The translations under genes were made by a program, and so were the position numbers. This document shows positions 15,035 through 23,775 of a stretch of 39,806 bases of DNA, piece after piece. Where the stretch lies: NCBI GenBank assembly GCA_902491765.1, contig CABUIY010000017.1, forward strand, positions 1 to 39,806, written 5' to 3'. The notes under the pieces were generated by a model that was not told the DNA's origin, did no database searches, and worked only from the letters and a program-made list of their open reading frames with translations. Numbering within the stretch: position 1 is the stretch's first letter; the number at the start of each line of letters is the position of its first letter. Source of the DNA: an uncultured Collinsella sp. (GTDB taxonomy: Bacteria; Actinomycetota; Coriobacteriia; Coriobacteriales; Coriobacteriaceae).

Positions 15035-16209
15035 GCGGCACCCACGATCGAGAGTAACGCCTGAGCAAAGTCGTCCAGATCGCCCGGATTCACGCGGTCA
15101 TCGAACGAGATGCGAAGGGCGCCGAGAGCCTGCTCGCGGCCGATACCCATAGCGCTGAGCACATGGCTCGGGTCCATGCTGCCGCTCGAGCAGGCAGAGC
15201 CGGCCGATACCTCAAAGCCGGCGGCGTCGAGCTTGACGATGAGCTCCTCGGAGTCCATGCCGTCGACGTAGATCGAAACCATACCTGGCAGACGATCTGC
15301 CTGGGCGTAGTCGCCCATCGTGGCGTGAATGCGAGGATGGGCCGTAAGCGTGGCGTAGAGCTTATCGGATAAGGCCTGCAGCGTCGCACGCTCCTGGGCC
15401 ACATGGGGAGCCAGCGTGCGGGCGGCAGCGGCAAAGGCCAGCTGCGTGCGCAGATCCTGCGTGCCGGCGCGACGGCCGGCTTCCTGTCCACCACCAAAGA
15501 TGCGCGGACGCAGCGGCGTGCGGCTCTTAAGGTAGAGTGCGCCGGATGCCACGGGACCGCCAATTTTGTGGGCGGCGACGGACATGGCGTCGACGCCCAG
15601 CTCGGCGGCATCGAGCGGAATATGCAGATAACCCTGGATGGCATCGGTGTGGAACAGGGCGCCCACGGTATGCGCGGACGCGGCAAGCTCGCGGATGGGC
15701 TGCACCACGCCGGTCTCGTTGTTGGCAACCATGATGCTCACGAGTGCCACGTCTTCGCCTAGCAGCTCGATAAGCGTGGCAGGCTCAATGTAGCCCGCGC
15801 GGCAAGGCGTCGCCAGGTCGACGGTAAAACCGGCGGCACGCAGCAGCGGCAGGTTGTCCAGAATCGAATCGTGCTCGATGGCAGATACGATCACGCGGTT
15901 ACGCTTGCGATCGCGCTGACGAGCGCCCTCGGCAAGACCGAGCAGCGCCAGCTGGTTGGCTTCGGTGCCACCGTTGGTCAGGACGATCTCGGACGGGCGG
16001 ACGCGTGCGCCAAAGCTGCGGGCGATCTCGCGACGTACGGCCTCCAGACGCGCGGCTGCCTTGCGGCCGAGCGAGTGCAGCGAGTTGGGGTTGACGCCGG
16101 CAAGCTCGCTGTCGTCATATTCGCGCTGCGCAAGGAGCGCCTCGGCGCGCATGGGCGTCGAGGCGGCATAGTCAAGATTCACGGGTATGCGGTTTTGACC
16201 TGCGGTCAT
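15031..16209 (-). CDS. cysteine desulfurase (NifS/IscS-like)
   Basis: This PLP enzyme takes sulfur from L-cysteine for Fe-S clusters and tRNA thiolation. At 392 residues it has NLDYAASTP at the N terminus, TNGGTEANQLAL, the EHDSIL histidine, the PLP lysine in AAHKIGGP, GGGQEAGRRAGTQ and the catalytic cysteine loop SAGSACSSGS (Cys340). ATG 16209 begins six bases after rpe. No scaffold (iscU) or mnmA is adjacent, so whether it serves Fe-S assembly or tRNA modification cannot be told. An Fe-S enzyme (ispH) and a radical SAM protein lie in the same cluster. Confidence 0.95.
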   Translation of the reverse strand: MTAGQNRIPVNLDYAASTPMRAEALLAQREYDDSELAGVNPNSLHSLGRKAAARLEAVRREIARSFGARVRPSEIVLTNGGTEANQLALLGLAEGARQRDRKRNRVIVSAIEHDSILDNLPLLRAAGFTVDLATPCRAGYIEPATLIELLGEDVALVSIMVANNETGVVQPIRELAASAHTVGALFHTDAIQGYLHIPLDAAELGVDAMSVAAHKIGGPVASGALYLKSRTPLRPRIFGGGQEAGRRAGTQDLRTQLAFAAAARTLAPHVAQERATLQALSDKLYATLTAHPRIHATMGDYAQADRLPGMVSIYVDGMDSEELIVKLDAAGFEVSAGSACSSGSMDPSHVLSAMGIGREQALGALRISFDDRVNPGDLDDFAQALLSIVGAA

Positions 16210-16215
16210 AAGGGT

Positions 16216-16887
16216 TTATGCCTCCTGTGCGGCCTCATTGCCCAGCTTCTGCAGCAGCGCAACCTCGGCGGCGGGATCTTCGGACTTAAATACGGCGGAG
16301 CCGGCCACGAGAACGTTGGCACCAGCCTTGACGACCTCGGCAATGTTCTTGGAAGAAACGCCGCCGTCGACCTCGATCATGGGCGACACGCCGTGGCGCT
16401 CGCACATGGCCTTGAGCTCGTGCAGTTTGGCGATAGTGCCCGGGATAAAGCTCTGGCCGCCAAAGCCGGGGTTCACGCTCATCAGCAGCACCATATCGAC
16501 GACGTCGATGATGCTCTTAAGTACGCACACGGGGGTGGCGGGGTTGAGCACCACACCGGCTTTGACGCCGCGCTGCTGCAGATGCGTGAGCGTGCGGTGC
16601 AGGTGTGTGGAGGCCTCGTAGTGTACGGTGATCATATCGGCGCCGGCGTCTGCGTACCAATCGACCGTCTCGTCGGGGTTCGACACCATCAGGTGCGCGT
16701 CGACCGGTACATCGGTGGAGCGCTTGACGGCCTTAAGGATGTCAACGCCAAAGGTCAGGTTGCCGGTAAAGTGGCCGTCCATAACGTCGAAGTGCACGTA
16801 GTCGGCAGCGGCGATCTTGTCGAGTTCGCCCTTGAGGTTGGCCATGTCGGCCGAAAGGACGGACGGAGCGATTTTAATGGAACCCAT
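16216..16887 (-). CDS. rpe: ribulose-phosphate 3-epimerase
   Basis: It interconverts D-ribulose 5-phosphate and D-xylulose 5-phosphate in the pentose phosphate pathway. At 223 residues it is a standard TIM barrel: IAPSVLSAD at the N terminus, HFDVMDGHF (metal and catalytic Asp), VDAHLMVSNP, VNPGFGGQSF (phosphate loop) and the second catalytic Asp in MIEVDGGV. ATG 16887 follows gpsA by 18 bases. All key residues are present. Confidence 0.96.
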   Translation of the reverse strand: MGSIKIAPSVLSADMANLKGELDKIAAADYVHFDVMDGHFTGNLTFGVDILKAVKRSTDVPVDAHLMVSNPDETVDWYADAGADMITVHYEASTHLHRTLTHLQQRGVKAGVVLNPATPVCVLKSIIDVVDMVLLMSVNPGFGGQSFIPGTIAKLHELKAMCERHGVSPMIEVDGGVSSKNIAEVVKAGANVLVAGSAVFKSEDPAAEVALLQKLGNEAAQEA

Positions 16888-16905
16888 GGTAGAAGCCTTT
16901 CTGCG

Positions 16906-17913
16906 CTAGTCGTTGAGTCCGTAGAACTCTTGAGAGGGGACGCGGTCGGTAAGGATCTCGAGCGCCCTATCCAAAGTAACACCGTTGTAGAGCGTTTGCT
17001 CCACGGCAAAGGTGAGCGGAATGTCTACGCCCAGTGAACGGGCGAGCTCGCTCACGCTGCGGGCGGCGACGGCGCCCTCGACCACCATATGCGTGCGCGT
17101 CTGATACTCGTCGAGCGACACGCCGTGGGCAAACTCGTAGCCAAAGGTGCGGTTGCGCGAATGCTCCGAGGTGCAGGTGGCAATGAGGTCGCCCATGCCG
17201 GCAAGTCCCATGCAGGTCATAGCTTGACCGCCGCGGGCGTGCACCAGACGGCTGATCTCGGCTAGGCCGCGTGTCATGATGAGGGCGAGCGTGTTGTCGC
17301 CCGCGCCGGTGCCGGCGGAGATGCCGCACACGATGGCGATGACATTTTTCATGGCGCCGCAGACCTCGACACCGGTCATGTCTTGCGACAGATAAATGCG
17401 GAAGGCCGTGGATAGGAGCAGGTCCTTAAAGGTCTCCCCTATCTGCGGATCTTTGCTGGCGATGACGGCGGCAGAAAGCCCGCCGCGGCAGATCTCCTCG
17501 GCATGGTTGGGACCCGAGAGCGCCGCCACGCGCGCCTCGTTGCCGATCTCGCTGGCGATGACCTCGCTCATGAGCAGGCCGGACTCGGGCTCAATGCCCT
17601 TGGTGAGGCAGAGCACCGGGGTATCGGCGGCGATAAAGGGCACGGCCTGGTGGCAGACGCCACGCAGGTGCGTCGAAGGAACGGCGAAGATGATGGCCTC
17701 GGCGCCGTCGAGCGCATGGGCGAGCTCGGTCGTTGCTACCACGTTATCGGGCAGTTCGTAGCCCACCAGATAGCGCGGGTTGCGGTGCTCGCCATTGATG
17801 CCGGCGGCCGTCTGCTCGCTATGGGCCCACATGGTCACGCGCTCGGTTCGCGTGGCGGCAAGGCCGGCGACGGCGGTTCCCCAGGAGCCGGAGCCAATCA
17901 GCGCAACATTCAT
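16906..17913 (-). CDS. gpsA: glycerol-3-phosphate dehydrogenase [NAD(P)+]
   Basis: It reduces dihydroxyacetone phosphate to sn-glycerol 3-phosphate, the backbone for phospholipids. At 335 residues it has the dinucleotide fold GSGSWGTAVA (residues 7-16), SGPNHAEE, the catalytic lysine region GAMKNVIAI and the C-terminal GLAGMGDLIATCTS stretch. Its neighbour plsY, nine bases upstream, uses its product with acyl phosphate, so the order plsY-gpsA is a functional pair. ATG 17913 is preceded by GGAGAG. Confidence 0.96.
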   Translation of the reverse strand: MNVALIGSGSWGTAVAGLAATRTERVTMWAHSEQTAAGINGEHRNPRYLVGYELPDNVVATTELAHALDGAEAIIFAVPSTHLRGVCHQAVPFIAADTPVLCLTKGIEPESGLLMSEVIASEIGNEARVAALSGPNHAEEICRGGLSAAVIASKDPQIGETFKDLLLSTAFRIYLSQDMTGVEVCGAMKNVIAIVCGISAGTGAGDNTLALIMTRGLAEISRLVHARGGQAMTCMGLAGMGDLIATCTSEHSRNRTFGYEFAHGVSLDEYQTRTHMVVEGAVAARSVSELARSLGVDIPLTFAVEQTLYNGVTLDRALEILTDRVPSQEFYGLND

Positions 17914-17922
17914 GACTCTCTC

Positions 17923-18606
17923 CTACTTATCGTCGGGCTCGGTGACGCGCTTGGTAAACGAGAGCTTGGACTCCTTACCGGTCATGAGCTTTTTGATGTT
18001 CGCGCGATGGGCCCACACCACGGTGATGCCGATCATCGCCATGCAGAACTTGAGGCCCAGGCTGCTGTACGGAAAGACCGCGCAAGCAGCGATAGGAAGA
18101 CCGATAGCTGCGGCAAGCGAGCCCACCGATACATACTTGGTGATGGCGACGGCCACGATAAACATGCCCAGCAGCGACAGGCCAATAGGCCAGTACCAGG
18201 CGAGGATGACGCCCAGACCAACGGCGATACCCTTGCCGCCATGGAAGTTGAGGTAGGGCGAGAAGATATGGCCCCACACGGCTGCCAGGCAAATGACACC
18301 GAGCATCCAGTCGCCGGGGGCACCAGGCGCCATAATGTTTGGCGGAAAGCCATAGCCCACGCTCGCGATGAGCGGACGGGCAATGACAACGCAGATGGCG
18401 CCCTTAAGGCAGTCGAGCAGCAACGTGAGCGCGGCCACCTTGGGGCCGGCCACACGCAGGGCGTTGGTGGTGCCGATGTTGCCGGAGCCAGCCTTGCGAA
18501 TGTCGGTGTGGTTGAACACGCGGCCCAAGATAAGGCCAAACGGAATCGCCCCGATAAAGAACGAGACCACGGCGCAGATGGCGGTCAGAAGAATCGGATT
18601 ATGCAT
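17923..18606 (-). CDS. plsY: acyl phosphate:glycerol-3-phosphate acyltransferase
   Basis: This inner-membrane enzyme transfers acyl groups from acyl phosphate to glycerol 3-phosphate, the first step of phosphatidic acid synthesis. At 227 residues it has about five membrane helices and the three PlsY motifs: the glycine-rich GAIPFGLILGR region, SGNIGTTNALR, and HGGKGIAVGLG. ATG 18606 (MHNPILL) overlaps the end of der by eight bases. An upstream in-frame ATG would add 16 polar residues inside der and is rejected. A C-terminal cytoplasmic tail of about 20 residues is mildly basic. Confidence 0.94.
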   Translation of the reverse strand: MHNPILLTAICAVVSFFIGAIPFGLILGRVFNHTDIRKAGSGNIGTTNALRVAGPKVAALTLLLDCLKGAICVVIARPLIASVGYGFPPNIMAPGAPGDWMLGVICLAAVWGHIFSPYLNFHGGKGIAVGLGVILAWYWPIGLSLLGMFIVAVAITKYVSVGSLAAAIGLPIAACAVFPYSSLGLKFCMAMIGITVVWAHRANIKKLMTGKESKLSFTKRVTEPDDK

Positions 18607-19933
18607 CCTTTTGCTCCTTCTTCCTAAAGAAGAGTCGAATGGGCGTGCCGGCAAAGTCGAAGGTCGAGCGCATGCGGTTCTCCACGTAGCGCTGGTAGGT
18701 GTCGTTGACCAGGTCGCTATGGTTGACGAAGAACGTGAACGTCGGCGGGTTGACGCCCGTCTGGGTCACGTAGTGCATGCGCAGGCGGCGCTTGCCGTCC
18801 ACCACGGTATGACCGAACTCGCGCAGGTCGGTGAGGAACGTGTTGAGGCGCGAGGTGCTGATCTTTTGCGAGCGCGTCTTTTCGGCGGCGTCTACCATTG
18901 CCCAGATCTTCTCGACGCTGCGGCCGGTCAGGGCAGAGATGCGCAGGTACTGGGCCCAGGGAGCCATGACGCCCAGACGGCGGTCGATGGTCTCCATGCA
19001 GGCCTCGCGCTTGCGGTCGTCGTCGAGCAGGTCCCACTTGTTGAGCAGCACCACGATGGCGCAGCCGCGCTCGATGGCCAAGCCCATGACCTTCTGGTCC
19101 TGCTCGGTGACGCCCACGGAGGCGTCGACGACGAGCAGCGCCACGTCGGCGCGGTCGATGGCGCGCAGGCCGCGGACCATCGAGTAGTACTCGATGTTTT
19201 CGTACACGGTGCTCTTCTTGCGGATGCCCGCGGTGTCGACCATGCGGTAGTGCTTGCCGTTGCGCTCGACGACCGTGTCGATGGCGTCGCGCGTGGTGCC
19301 GGCAATGTTGGACACGATGGAGCGGTCGGCGCCGAGGATGCGGTTGAACAGCGAGGACTTACCGGCGTTGGGGCGGCCGATGATGGCCACGTTCAGCGCA
19401 TCGGGGAACTCGTCGGCGACCTCGTCCTCCTCCTCGGGCAACAGGGCCACGATGTCGTCGAGCAGGTCGCCCGTGCCATGGCCGTGCAGGGCCGAGAGCG
19501 GCGTGGGCTCACCGATGCCGAGCGAATAGAACTCCCAGATGCTGTCGTTTTCGCGGTCGGGGTTGTCGAGCTTGTTTACCAGCAGAAAGACCGGCTTGTC
19601 GCAGCGCTTGAGCATGCGAGCGACCGACTCGTCCTCCTCGGTGACGCCGGTGCGGCCGTCGACCACAAACAGGATGACGGCGGCTTCCTCGGCGGCGGCG
19701 AGGGCCTGGTCGCGGATGGACGTGGCAAAGACGTCATCGCTCTTGAGCGGTTCGATGCCGCCCGTGTCGACGATGGTGAACTCGCGGCCGTTCCAATCGG
19801 CCGTGTGATACGAGCGGTCGCGCGTGACGCCGCGGGACTCGTGGACGATGGCGTCCGAGGTCTGGGCCAGGCGGTTAACGAGCGTGGACTTGCCCACGTT
19901 GGGGCGTCCGACGACGGCGACGATAGGTTTCAT
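18599..19933 (-). CDS. der: ribosome-assembly GTPase Der (EngA)
   Basis: This double-GTPase is needed for 50S subunit maturation. At 444 residues from ATG 19933 it has the usual length. The first G domain starts GRPNVGKST (residues 8-16) with DTGG and NKLD; the second starts GRPNAGKSS (about residue 184) with DTAG and NKWD. A C-terminal KH-like domain follows (from about residue 350). The frame is open 57 codons upstream, but AAAGGAG directly precedes ATG 19933 and the extension is antisense-like. It lies 10 bases after the DUF512 gene. Confidence 0.96.
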   Translation of the reverse strand: MKPIVAVVGRPNVGKSTLVNRLAQTSDAIVHESRGVTRDRSYHTADWNGREFTIVDTGGIEPLKSDDVFATSIRDQALAAAEEAAVILFVVDGRTGVTEEDESVARMLKRCDKPVFLLVNKLDNPDRENDSIWEFYSLGIGEPTPLSALHGHGTGDLLDDIVALLPEEEDEVADEFPDALNVAIIGRPNAGKSSLFNRILGADRSIVSNIAGTTRDAIDTVVERNGKHYRMVDTAGIRKKSTVYENIEYYSMVRGLRAIDRADVALLVVDASVGVTEQDQKVMGLAIERGCAIVVLLNKWDLLDDDRKREACMETIDRRLGVMAPWAQYLRISALTGRSVEKIWAMVDAAEKTRSQKISTSRLNTFLTDLREFGHTVVDGKRRLRMHYVTQTGVNPPTFTFFVNHSDLVNDTYQRYVENRMRSTFDFAGTPIRLFFRKKEQKDA

Positions 19934-19943
19934 CTGCTCTCCT

Positions 19944-21386
19944 TTAATGGGTAGGGTCAGTGGAAGTGTTAGAGTCGGCAGGCACAATGCCAAGGATGTG
20001 CTCCAGGGTATCGAGCAGCTCATGCGGCATGGTCGACACCACATGGACCTCGGCGCCGCGACTGGTAAGGCTTGCGAGTAAATCGTCACGATGATACTCG
20101 TCAAGCGTCATGCCGTCAGCGTTGAACATGAGCTTAGGCACAAAGAGCATAACCCCCGACAGGTCTTTGGGTAGCTGCTCCAGAATGTCACACGCGACGA
20201 TGAGGCCGGTCACGTCCACGTTGCCGCCAAAGTAGCGATTCTTGATGGCCGTGACGGTGCCGGCGAGCCCCTGCGGCGATTCCACGAAACGTGCCACGGT
20301 GTTGCGCGCGCTGGCGCCCGAGAGGCACAGCAGGTGCTGGCTGCGAGCGGCGATGGCCTCGCGGACGCGGGCCAGTCGCTCGGCATCGGCGGCAAGCACA
20401 TCGTCCGTCTCGTCTAGGTATGAGCGGATCATGCCGATACCGTCGTAGTACTGCGGATAGCCGTCGTAAAAGTCCGCCTCGGGCGGATCGATGCCGGCGT
20501 CCAGGTAGAACTCGTCGCTCATCTGGAAGGTGTGGCGGCCAAAACGCTCGAAGGCGCGGTCCTGGTAGGGACGGATCATAGCAATGGTTTCGCGCGCCAG
20601 TTCGGGCTTGTCGCTGTATGACCAGCTAAAGCGGTTCTGATGCTTGGTAAAACCGAGCGGCACAATGCCCAGGCTTGTGATTTGCTCGTGCTCCTCGCAA
20701 AAGCGCAGGGTCTTTTCCAGCTCCTCGCCGTCGTTCATGCCAGGGCACAACACGATCTGCGCGTGAATCTCGATGCCGGCGGCCATGATGGCCTCGAGTA
20801 CGTCCATGCCGCGCTGGGCGTTGCGGCCCATCATACGACGGCGGACGTCGGGGCTCACGGCATGGACCGACACGTTCATAGGGCTCATGTTGCGTTGGAT
20901 GACGTTTTGCACGTCCTCGTCGGTGAGGTTCGTGAGCGTGACGAAGTTGCCCTGCAAAAAGCTCAGGCGGTAGTCGTCGTCGCGAATATAGAGCGTGGAG
21001 CGGCCGCCTTTGGGCAACATGGTCATAAAGCAGAACACGCAGGCGTTTACGCAGGTACGCATGCCGTCGAAGATGGGGCCATCGAACTCAAAACCCCAGT
21101 CCTCGCCCGGGAAGCGGTCGAGCTCGACGGGGGTGACGGTGCCGTCGCGCGGGTCGAATACCTCCAAATCAACGGTGTCGTCGTCGGCCTCCCAAAGCCA
21201 TACGATCATGTCGGTGAGCGCCTCACCGTTGACCGTGAGCACGCGCATGCCCGGCTCGATACCCACATCCCACGCGGGCGATTCGGGACGCACGTTCTTT
21301 ACGAGCGCGCCCTCACCCGGCTCGGGGTCGCGGCTGCGCCCGTAATCGGCCACCTCGGCGGCGTATGCGGGTACGGTCTGGTCCAT
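19944..21386 (-). CDS. DUF512 radical SAM protein with N-terminal PDZ-like domain
   Basis: At 480 residues, a PDZ-like region (about residues 25-75, containing PAWDVGIEPGMRVLTVNG) is followed by the radical SAM cluster motif C112-x3-C116-x2-C119, which binds a 4Fe-4S cluster and S-adenosylmethionine. The C-terminal DUF512 domain follows. This family is widespread in Firmicutes and Actinobacteria; its reaction is unknown. Here, as often, it lies beside der. ATG 21386 is chosen two bases after the ispH stop; the longer open frame upstream is antisense-like and rejected. Its cofactor needs link it to the cysteine desulfurase in the same cluster. Confidence 0.92.
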   Translation of the reverse strand: MDQTVPAYAAEVADYGRSRDPEPGEGALVKNVRPESPAWDVGIEPGMRVLTVNGEALTDMIVWLWEADDDTVDLEVFDPRDGTVTPVELDRFPGEDWGFEFDGPIFDGMRTCVNACVFCFMTMLPKGGRSTLYIRDDDYRLSFLQGNFVTLTNLTDEDVQNVIQRNMSPMNVSVHAVSPDVRRRMMGRNAQRGMDVLEAIMAAGIEIHAQIVLCPGMNDGEELEKTLRFCEEHEQITSLGIVPLGFTKHQNRFSWSYSDKPELARETIAMIRPYQDRAFERFGRHTFQMSDEFYLDAGIDPPEADFYDGYPQYYDGIGMIRSYLDETDDVLAADAERLARVREAIAARSQHLLCLSGASARNTVARFVESPQGLAGTVTAIKNRYFGGNVDVTGLIVACDILEQLPKDLSGVMLFVPKLMFNADGMTLDEYHRDDLLASLTSRGAEVHVVSTMPHELLDTLEHILGIVPADSNTSTDPTH

Positions 21387-21388
21387 GG

Positions 21389-22288
21389 TTAGCGGCAAAG
21401 CTCCTTGATGCGCGCAACGGCGCGCTCGATGTGTTCTTGCGGGGTGGAGGCTCCGGCGGTGATGCCGATGTGGTGAGCGTCGGCAAACCACGCGGCCTGG
21501 ATCTCGGAAGCTTCCTCGATGTGATGCGTATGCTCGCAGGCGTCTGCGCAAATCTGAGCCAGGCGGCGGGTGTTGCCCGAGTTCTTGCCGCCCACGACGA
21601 CCATGCAATCACAGCGTTTGGCAAGTGTGGCTGCTGCCTGTTGACGCTCGCTCGTGGCGGCGCAGATGGTGTTGATCACGCGCAGCTCCTGCACGCGCGG
21701 GGTGATGGCAGCCACGACCTCGGCGAGGTTCTGCGCGGTCTGGGTGGTCTGCACAACCAAGCCCACCTTGCCCTTGAGCGGCAAAGCGTTGGCATCGGCG
21801 GCACAGCTCACGACCTGCGCATCATTGCCGGCGTGACCCAGAATGCCCTCGACCTCGGGATGCCCCGGCTCACCCACGACCACCACGTGGTAGCCCTCGC
21901 GCACCAGGCGCTCGGCTGCCACGTGAACCTTCTTGACGTAAGGGCAGGTGGCGTCGATGACGTTAAGGCCACGCTCGCGAGCGGCATCGATGACCTGCGG
22001 CACCACACCGTGGGCGCGGATGATCACGGTGCCGGTTGCGGCATTATCCAGGTTCTCGGCCAAGCCAACGCCTGCCTCAGCGAGCTCGCGTACCACGATG
22101 GGGTTATGAATGAGCGGACCCAAAGTATGGACCTGAGTGCTCTCCCCTGCCTGCGGCGCGGCGGCCAGCGCCATATCGAGCGCACGCTGTACGCCGTAGC
22201 AGGTGCCGGCGTGGGCTGCGATTTCGATTGTCGGCGCGGTTGCCTGGTCGGACGTAGCCGCGGCGGTGTTCGTCACGTTCTCGCTCAT
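21389..22288 (-). CDS. ispH: 4-hydroxy-3-methylbut-2-enyl diphosphate reductase
   Basis: Last enzyme of the MEP isoprenoid pathway, forming isopentenyl and dimethylallyl diphosphate. At 299 residues from ATG 22288 (MSENV) it shows the three cluster cysteines (GTCYGVQRA, DATCPYV, NTICAATSERQ), substrate-binding histidines (IIRAHGV, GHPEVEG) and the catalytic Glu of GHPEVEG. The first 22 residues are Ala/Thr-rich and variable. A start ten codons earlier would overlap plsC and is less likely. It lies two bases before the next gene of the cluster. Confidence 0.96.
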   Translation of the reverse strand: MSENVTNTAAATSDQATAPTIEIAAHAGTCYGVQRALDMALAAAPQAGESTQVHTLGPLIHNPIVVRELAEAGVGLAENLDNAATGTVIIRAHGVVPQVIDAARERGLNVIDATCPYVKKVHVAAERLVREGYHVVVVGEPGHPEVEGILGHAGNDAQVVSCAADANALPLKGKVGLVVQTTQTAQNLAEVVAAITPRVQELRVINTICAATSERQQAAATLAKRCDCMVVVGGKNSGNTRRLAQICADACEHTHHIEEASEIQAAWFADAHHIGITAGASTPQEHIERAVARIKELCR

Positions 22289-22290
22289 GG

Positions 22291-23019
22291 CTAGAACCTG
22301 CCCGGATGCTCGGCACACAGCTCGTCTCGCATGGCGTAGACGCGGTTCATGGCCTCGGATTCAAACCAGGCCAAGCGCTCCGTGCGTTTAAGCCCGGCCG
22401 GTGCGTCGGAAAGCGAGACGGCCTTGCCAGCACGGATCCAGCATTTCTTGGGACGCATGAGCTTTTTGCCCGCGGGCGTGATGTCGGACCAGCCGCAGAT
22501 GGCGAGCGGGTTGACGGGCGCCTTGCCCATCTGGGCGATGAGCGCAAAGCCGCCGTGGACCTCGGGCTTGATCTCGCGCGAGCGGATGCGCGTGCCCTCG
22601 GGGAAGATCAGGACGTCCTCGCCGCGCTGCAGCGCATGCTGAGCGGCGCGCAAGCACTTCATGTCGGCGGTACCGCGCTCGACGGGGATGCCGCCAACGC
22701 GGCTAAAGGCCCAGCGCACAATCTTGCTCTTGGCGAACTCGGACTTAAATATGGGTCGAATGCGGCGGCCGCCAAAGAACAGCGCCGTCTCCACGGCCAA
22801 GAGCTCGGCCATCGAGGTGTGGTTGCAGATGACCACGCTGCCGCGGCCTTCCTGGCGCTCAAACAGAAGATCGGCGTCCTCTACCTTCCAGCGCCACATG
22901 AGCTTGGAGAAGGCCCAAAGGATTGCCATGACCACGGCGACGGTGCCGCGGATGAGCGCGGGGAACTCGGCATAAGGGGCGTTGTAGTAATCCTCGGGCG
23001 TCTGCTTAAACAGGCGCAT
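22291..23019 (-). CDS. plsC: 1-acyl-sn-glycerol-3-phosphate acyltransferase family protein
   Basis: It probably acylates lysophosphatidic acid to phosphatidic acid at the membrane, following PlsY. At 242 residues it has an N-terminal hydrophobic helix (about residues 26-43), then acyltransferase motif I reading NHTSMAE, motif III FPEGTRIRS and a following G-x-x-x-x-A region. Motif I is HX4E where the family normally has HX4D; whether this keeps full activity is unclear. AAAGGAGG precedes ATG 23019, three bases after cmk. Family membership is secure; the exact acyl acceptor is inferred. Confidence 0.88.
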   Translation of the reverse strand: MRLFKQTPEDYYNAPYAEFPALIRGTVAVVMAILWAFSKLMWRWKVEDADLLFERQEGRGSVVICNHTSMAELLAVETALFFGGRRIRPIFKSEFAKSKIVRWAFSRVGGIPVERGTADMKCLRAAQHALQRGEDVLIFPEGTRIRSREIKPEVHGGFALIAQMGKAPVNPLAICGWSDITPAGKKLMRPKKCWIRAGKAVSLSDAPAGLKRTERLAWFESEAMNRVYAMRDELCAEHPGRF

Positions 23020-23022
23020 GGG

Positions 23023-23709
23023 CTACCTCCTTTGGTTGATGAGGTCCTCGATTATCGAGACGACCTCGTCGATGGTGTGGGCGGTGGAGTCGACGTGCAC
23101 GGCGTCCTCGGCGGGCACGAGCGGGGCGACCTCGCGACTGCTGTCGAGCTTGTCGCGCTGCTTGAGGGCGTCGAGGGTCTCGTCGACTTCGGTCTCGAGC
23201 TGCTCGGTGGTGAGCGGCTGCGCATCGTTCTGGTGGCGCTGCAGCACGCGGCGACGGGCGCGCTCGCGCGGGTCGGCGGTCAGGAAGACCTTGACTTGCG
23301 CGTTGGGGAACACGACGGTTCCGATGTCGCGACCCTCGGCCACGATATCGCGGTCCTCGGCGGCGCGGCGCTGATGGATGAGCATGGCGGCGCGCACGCC
23401 CGGGTAGGCCGAAACCTTGGACACGTTGGCGTCCACCTGCGGGGTGCGAATGGCGGCCGAGGCTTCCTGACCGTCAATGGTCAGGCGTGTGTCCTCGCCG
23501 GTGCCGTTGGTGAAGCGGATCTCGATCTGCTCGGCGAGGGCATCGATGGCAGCCTCGTCGTCCAGGTCGATGCCGCGGTCGAGCGCAGCGAAGGTGACGG
23601 CGCGATACATGGCGCCCGTATCGAGCTTATTAAAGCCCAGCTGGCGGGCGATCTCCTTGGCGATGGTAGACTTACCGGAACCGGCGGGGCCGTCGATGGC
23701 GACGATCAT
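23023..23709 (-). CDS. cmk: cytidylate kinase
   Basis: It phosphorylates CMP and dCMP to the diphosphates, recycling CMP released in phospholipid and RNA turnover. At 228 residues it has the P-loop GPAGSGKST (7-15), the KLDTGAMYRAVT substrate motif, and the GRDIGTVVFPNA and DPRERARRR regions of CMP kinases. The ribosome site GAAAGGAAG precedes ATG 23709. In many bacteria cmk, plsC, ispH and der sit together, as here. Confidence 0.96.
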   Translation of the reverse strand: MIVAIDGPAGSGKSTIAKEIARQLGFNKLDTGAMYRAVTFAALDRGIDLDDEAAIDALAEQIEIRFTNGTGEDTRLTIDGQEASAAIRTPQVDANVSKVSAYPGVRAAMLIHQRRAAEDRDIVAEGRDIGTVVFPNAQVKVFLTADPRERARRRVLQRHQNDAQPLTTEQLETEVDETLDALKQRDKLDSSREVAPLVPAEDAVHVDSTAHTIDEVVSIIEDLINQRR

Positions 23710-23775
23710 ACAATGCTTCCTTTCGGTGGTTGACGTGCTGGTATGATGCGCGGGCGTTGGGGCGCGGTGGGTTGC

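Noticed and set aside
15871..17037. Long plus-strand frames opposite rpe and gpsA
   Set aside because: They are shadows caused by GC-rich codon positions; the minus-strand genes contain full family motifs.
18368..19954. A 528-residue plus-strand gene opposite der
   Set aside because: Antisense of a complete Der GTPase; no start signal or motif.
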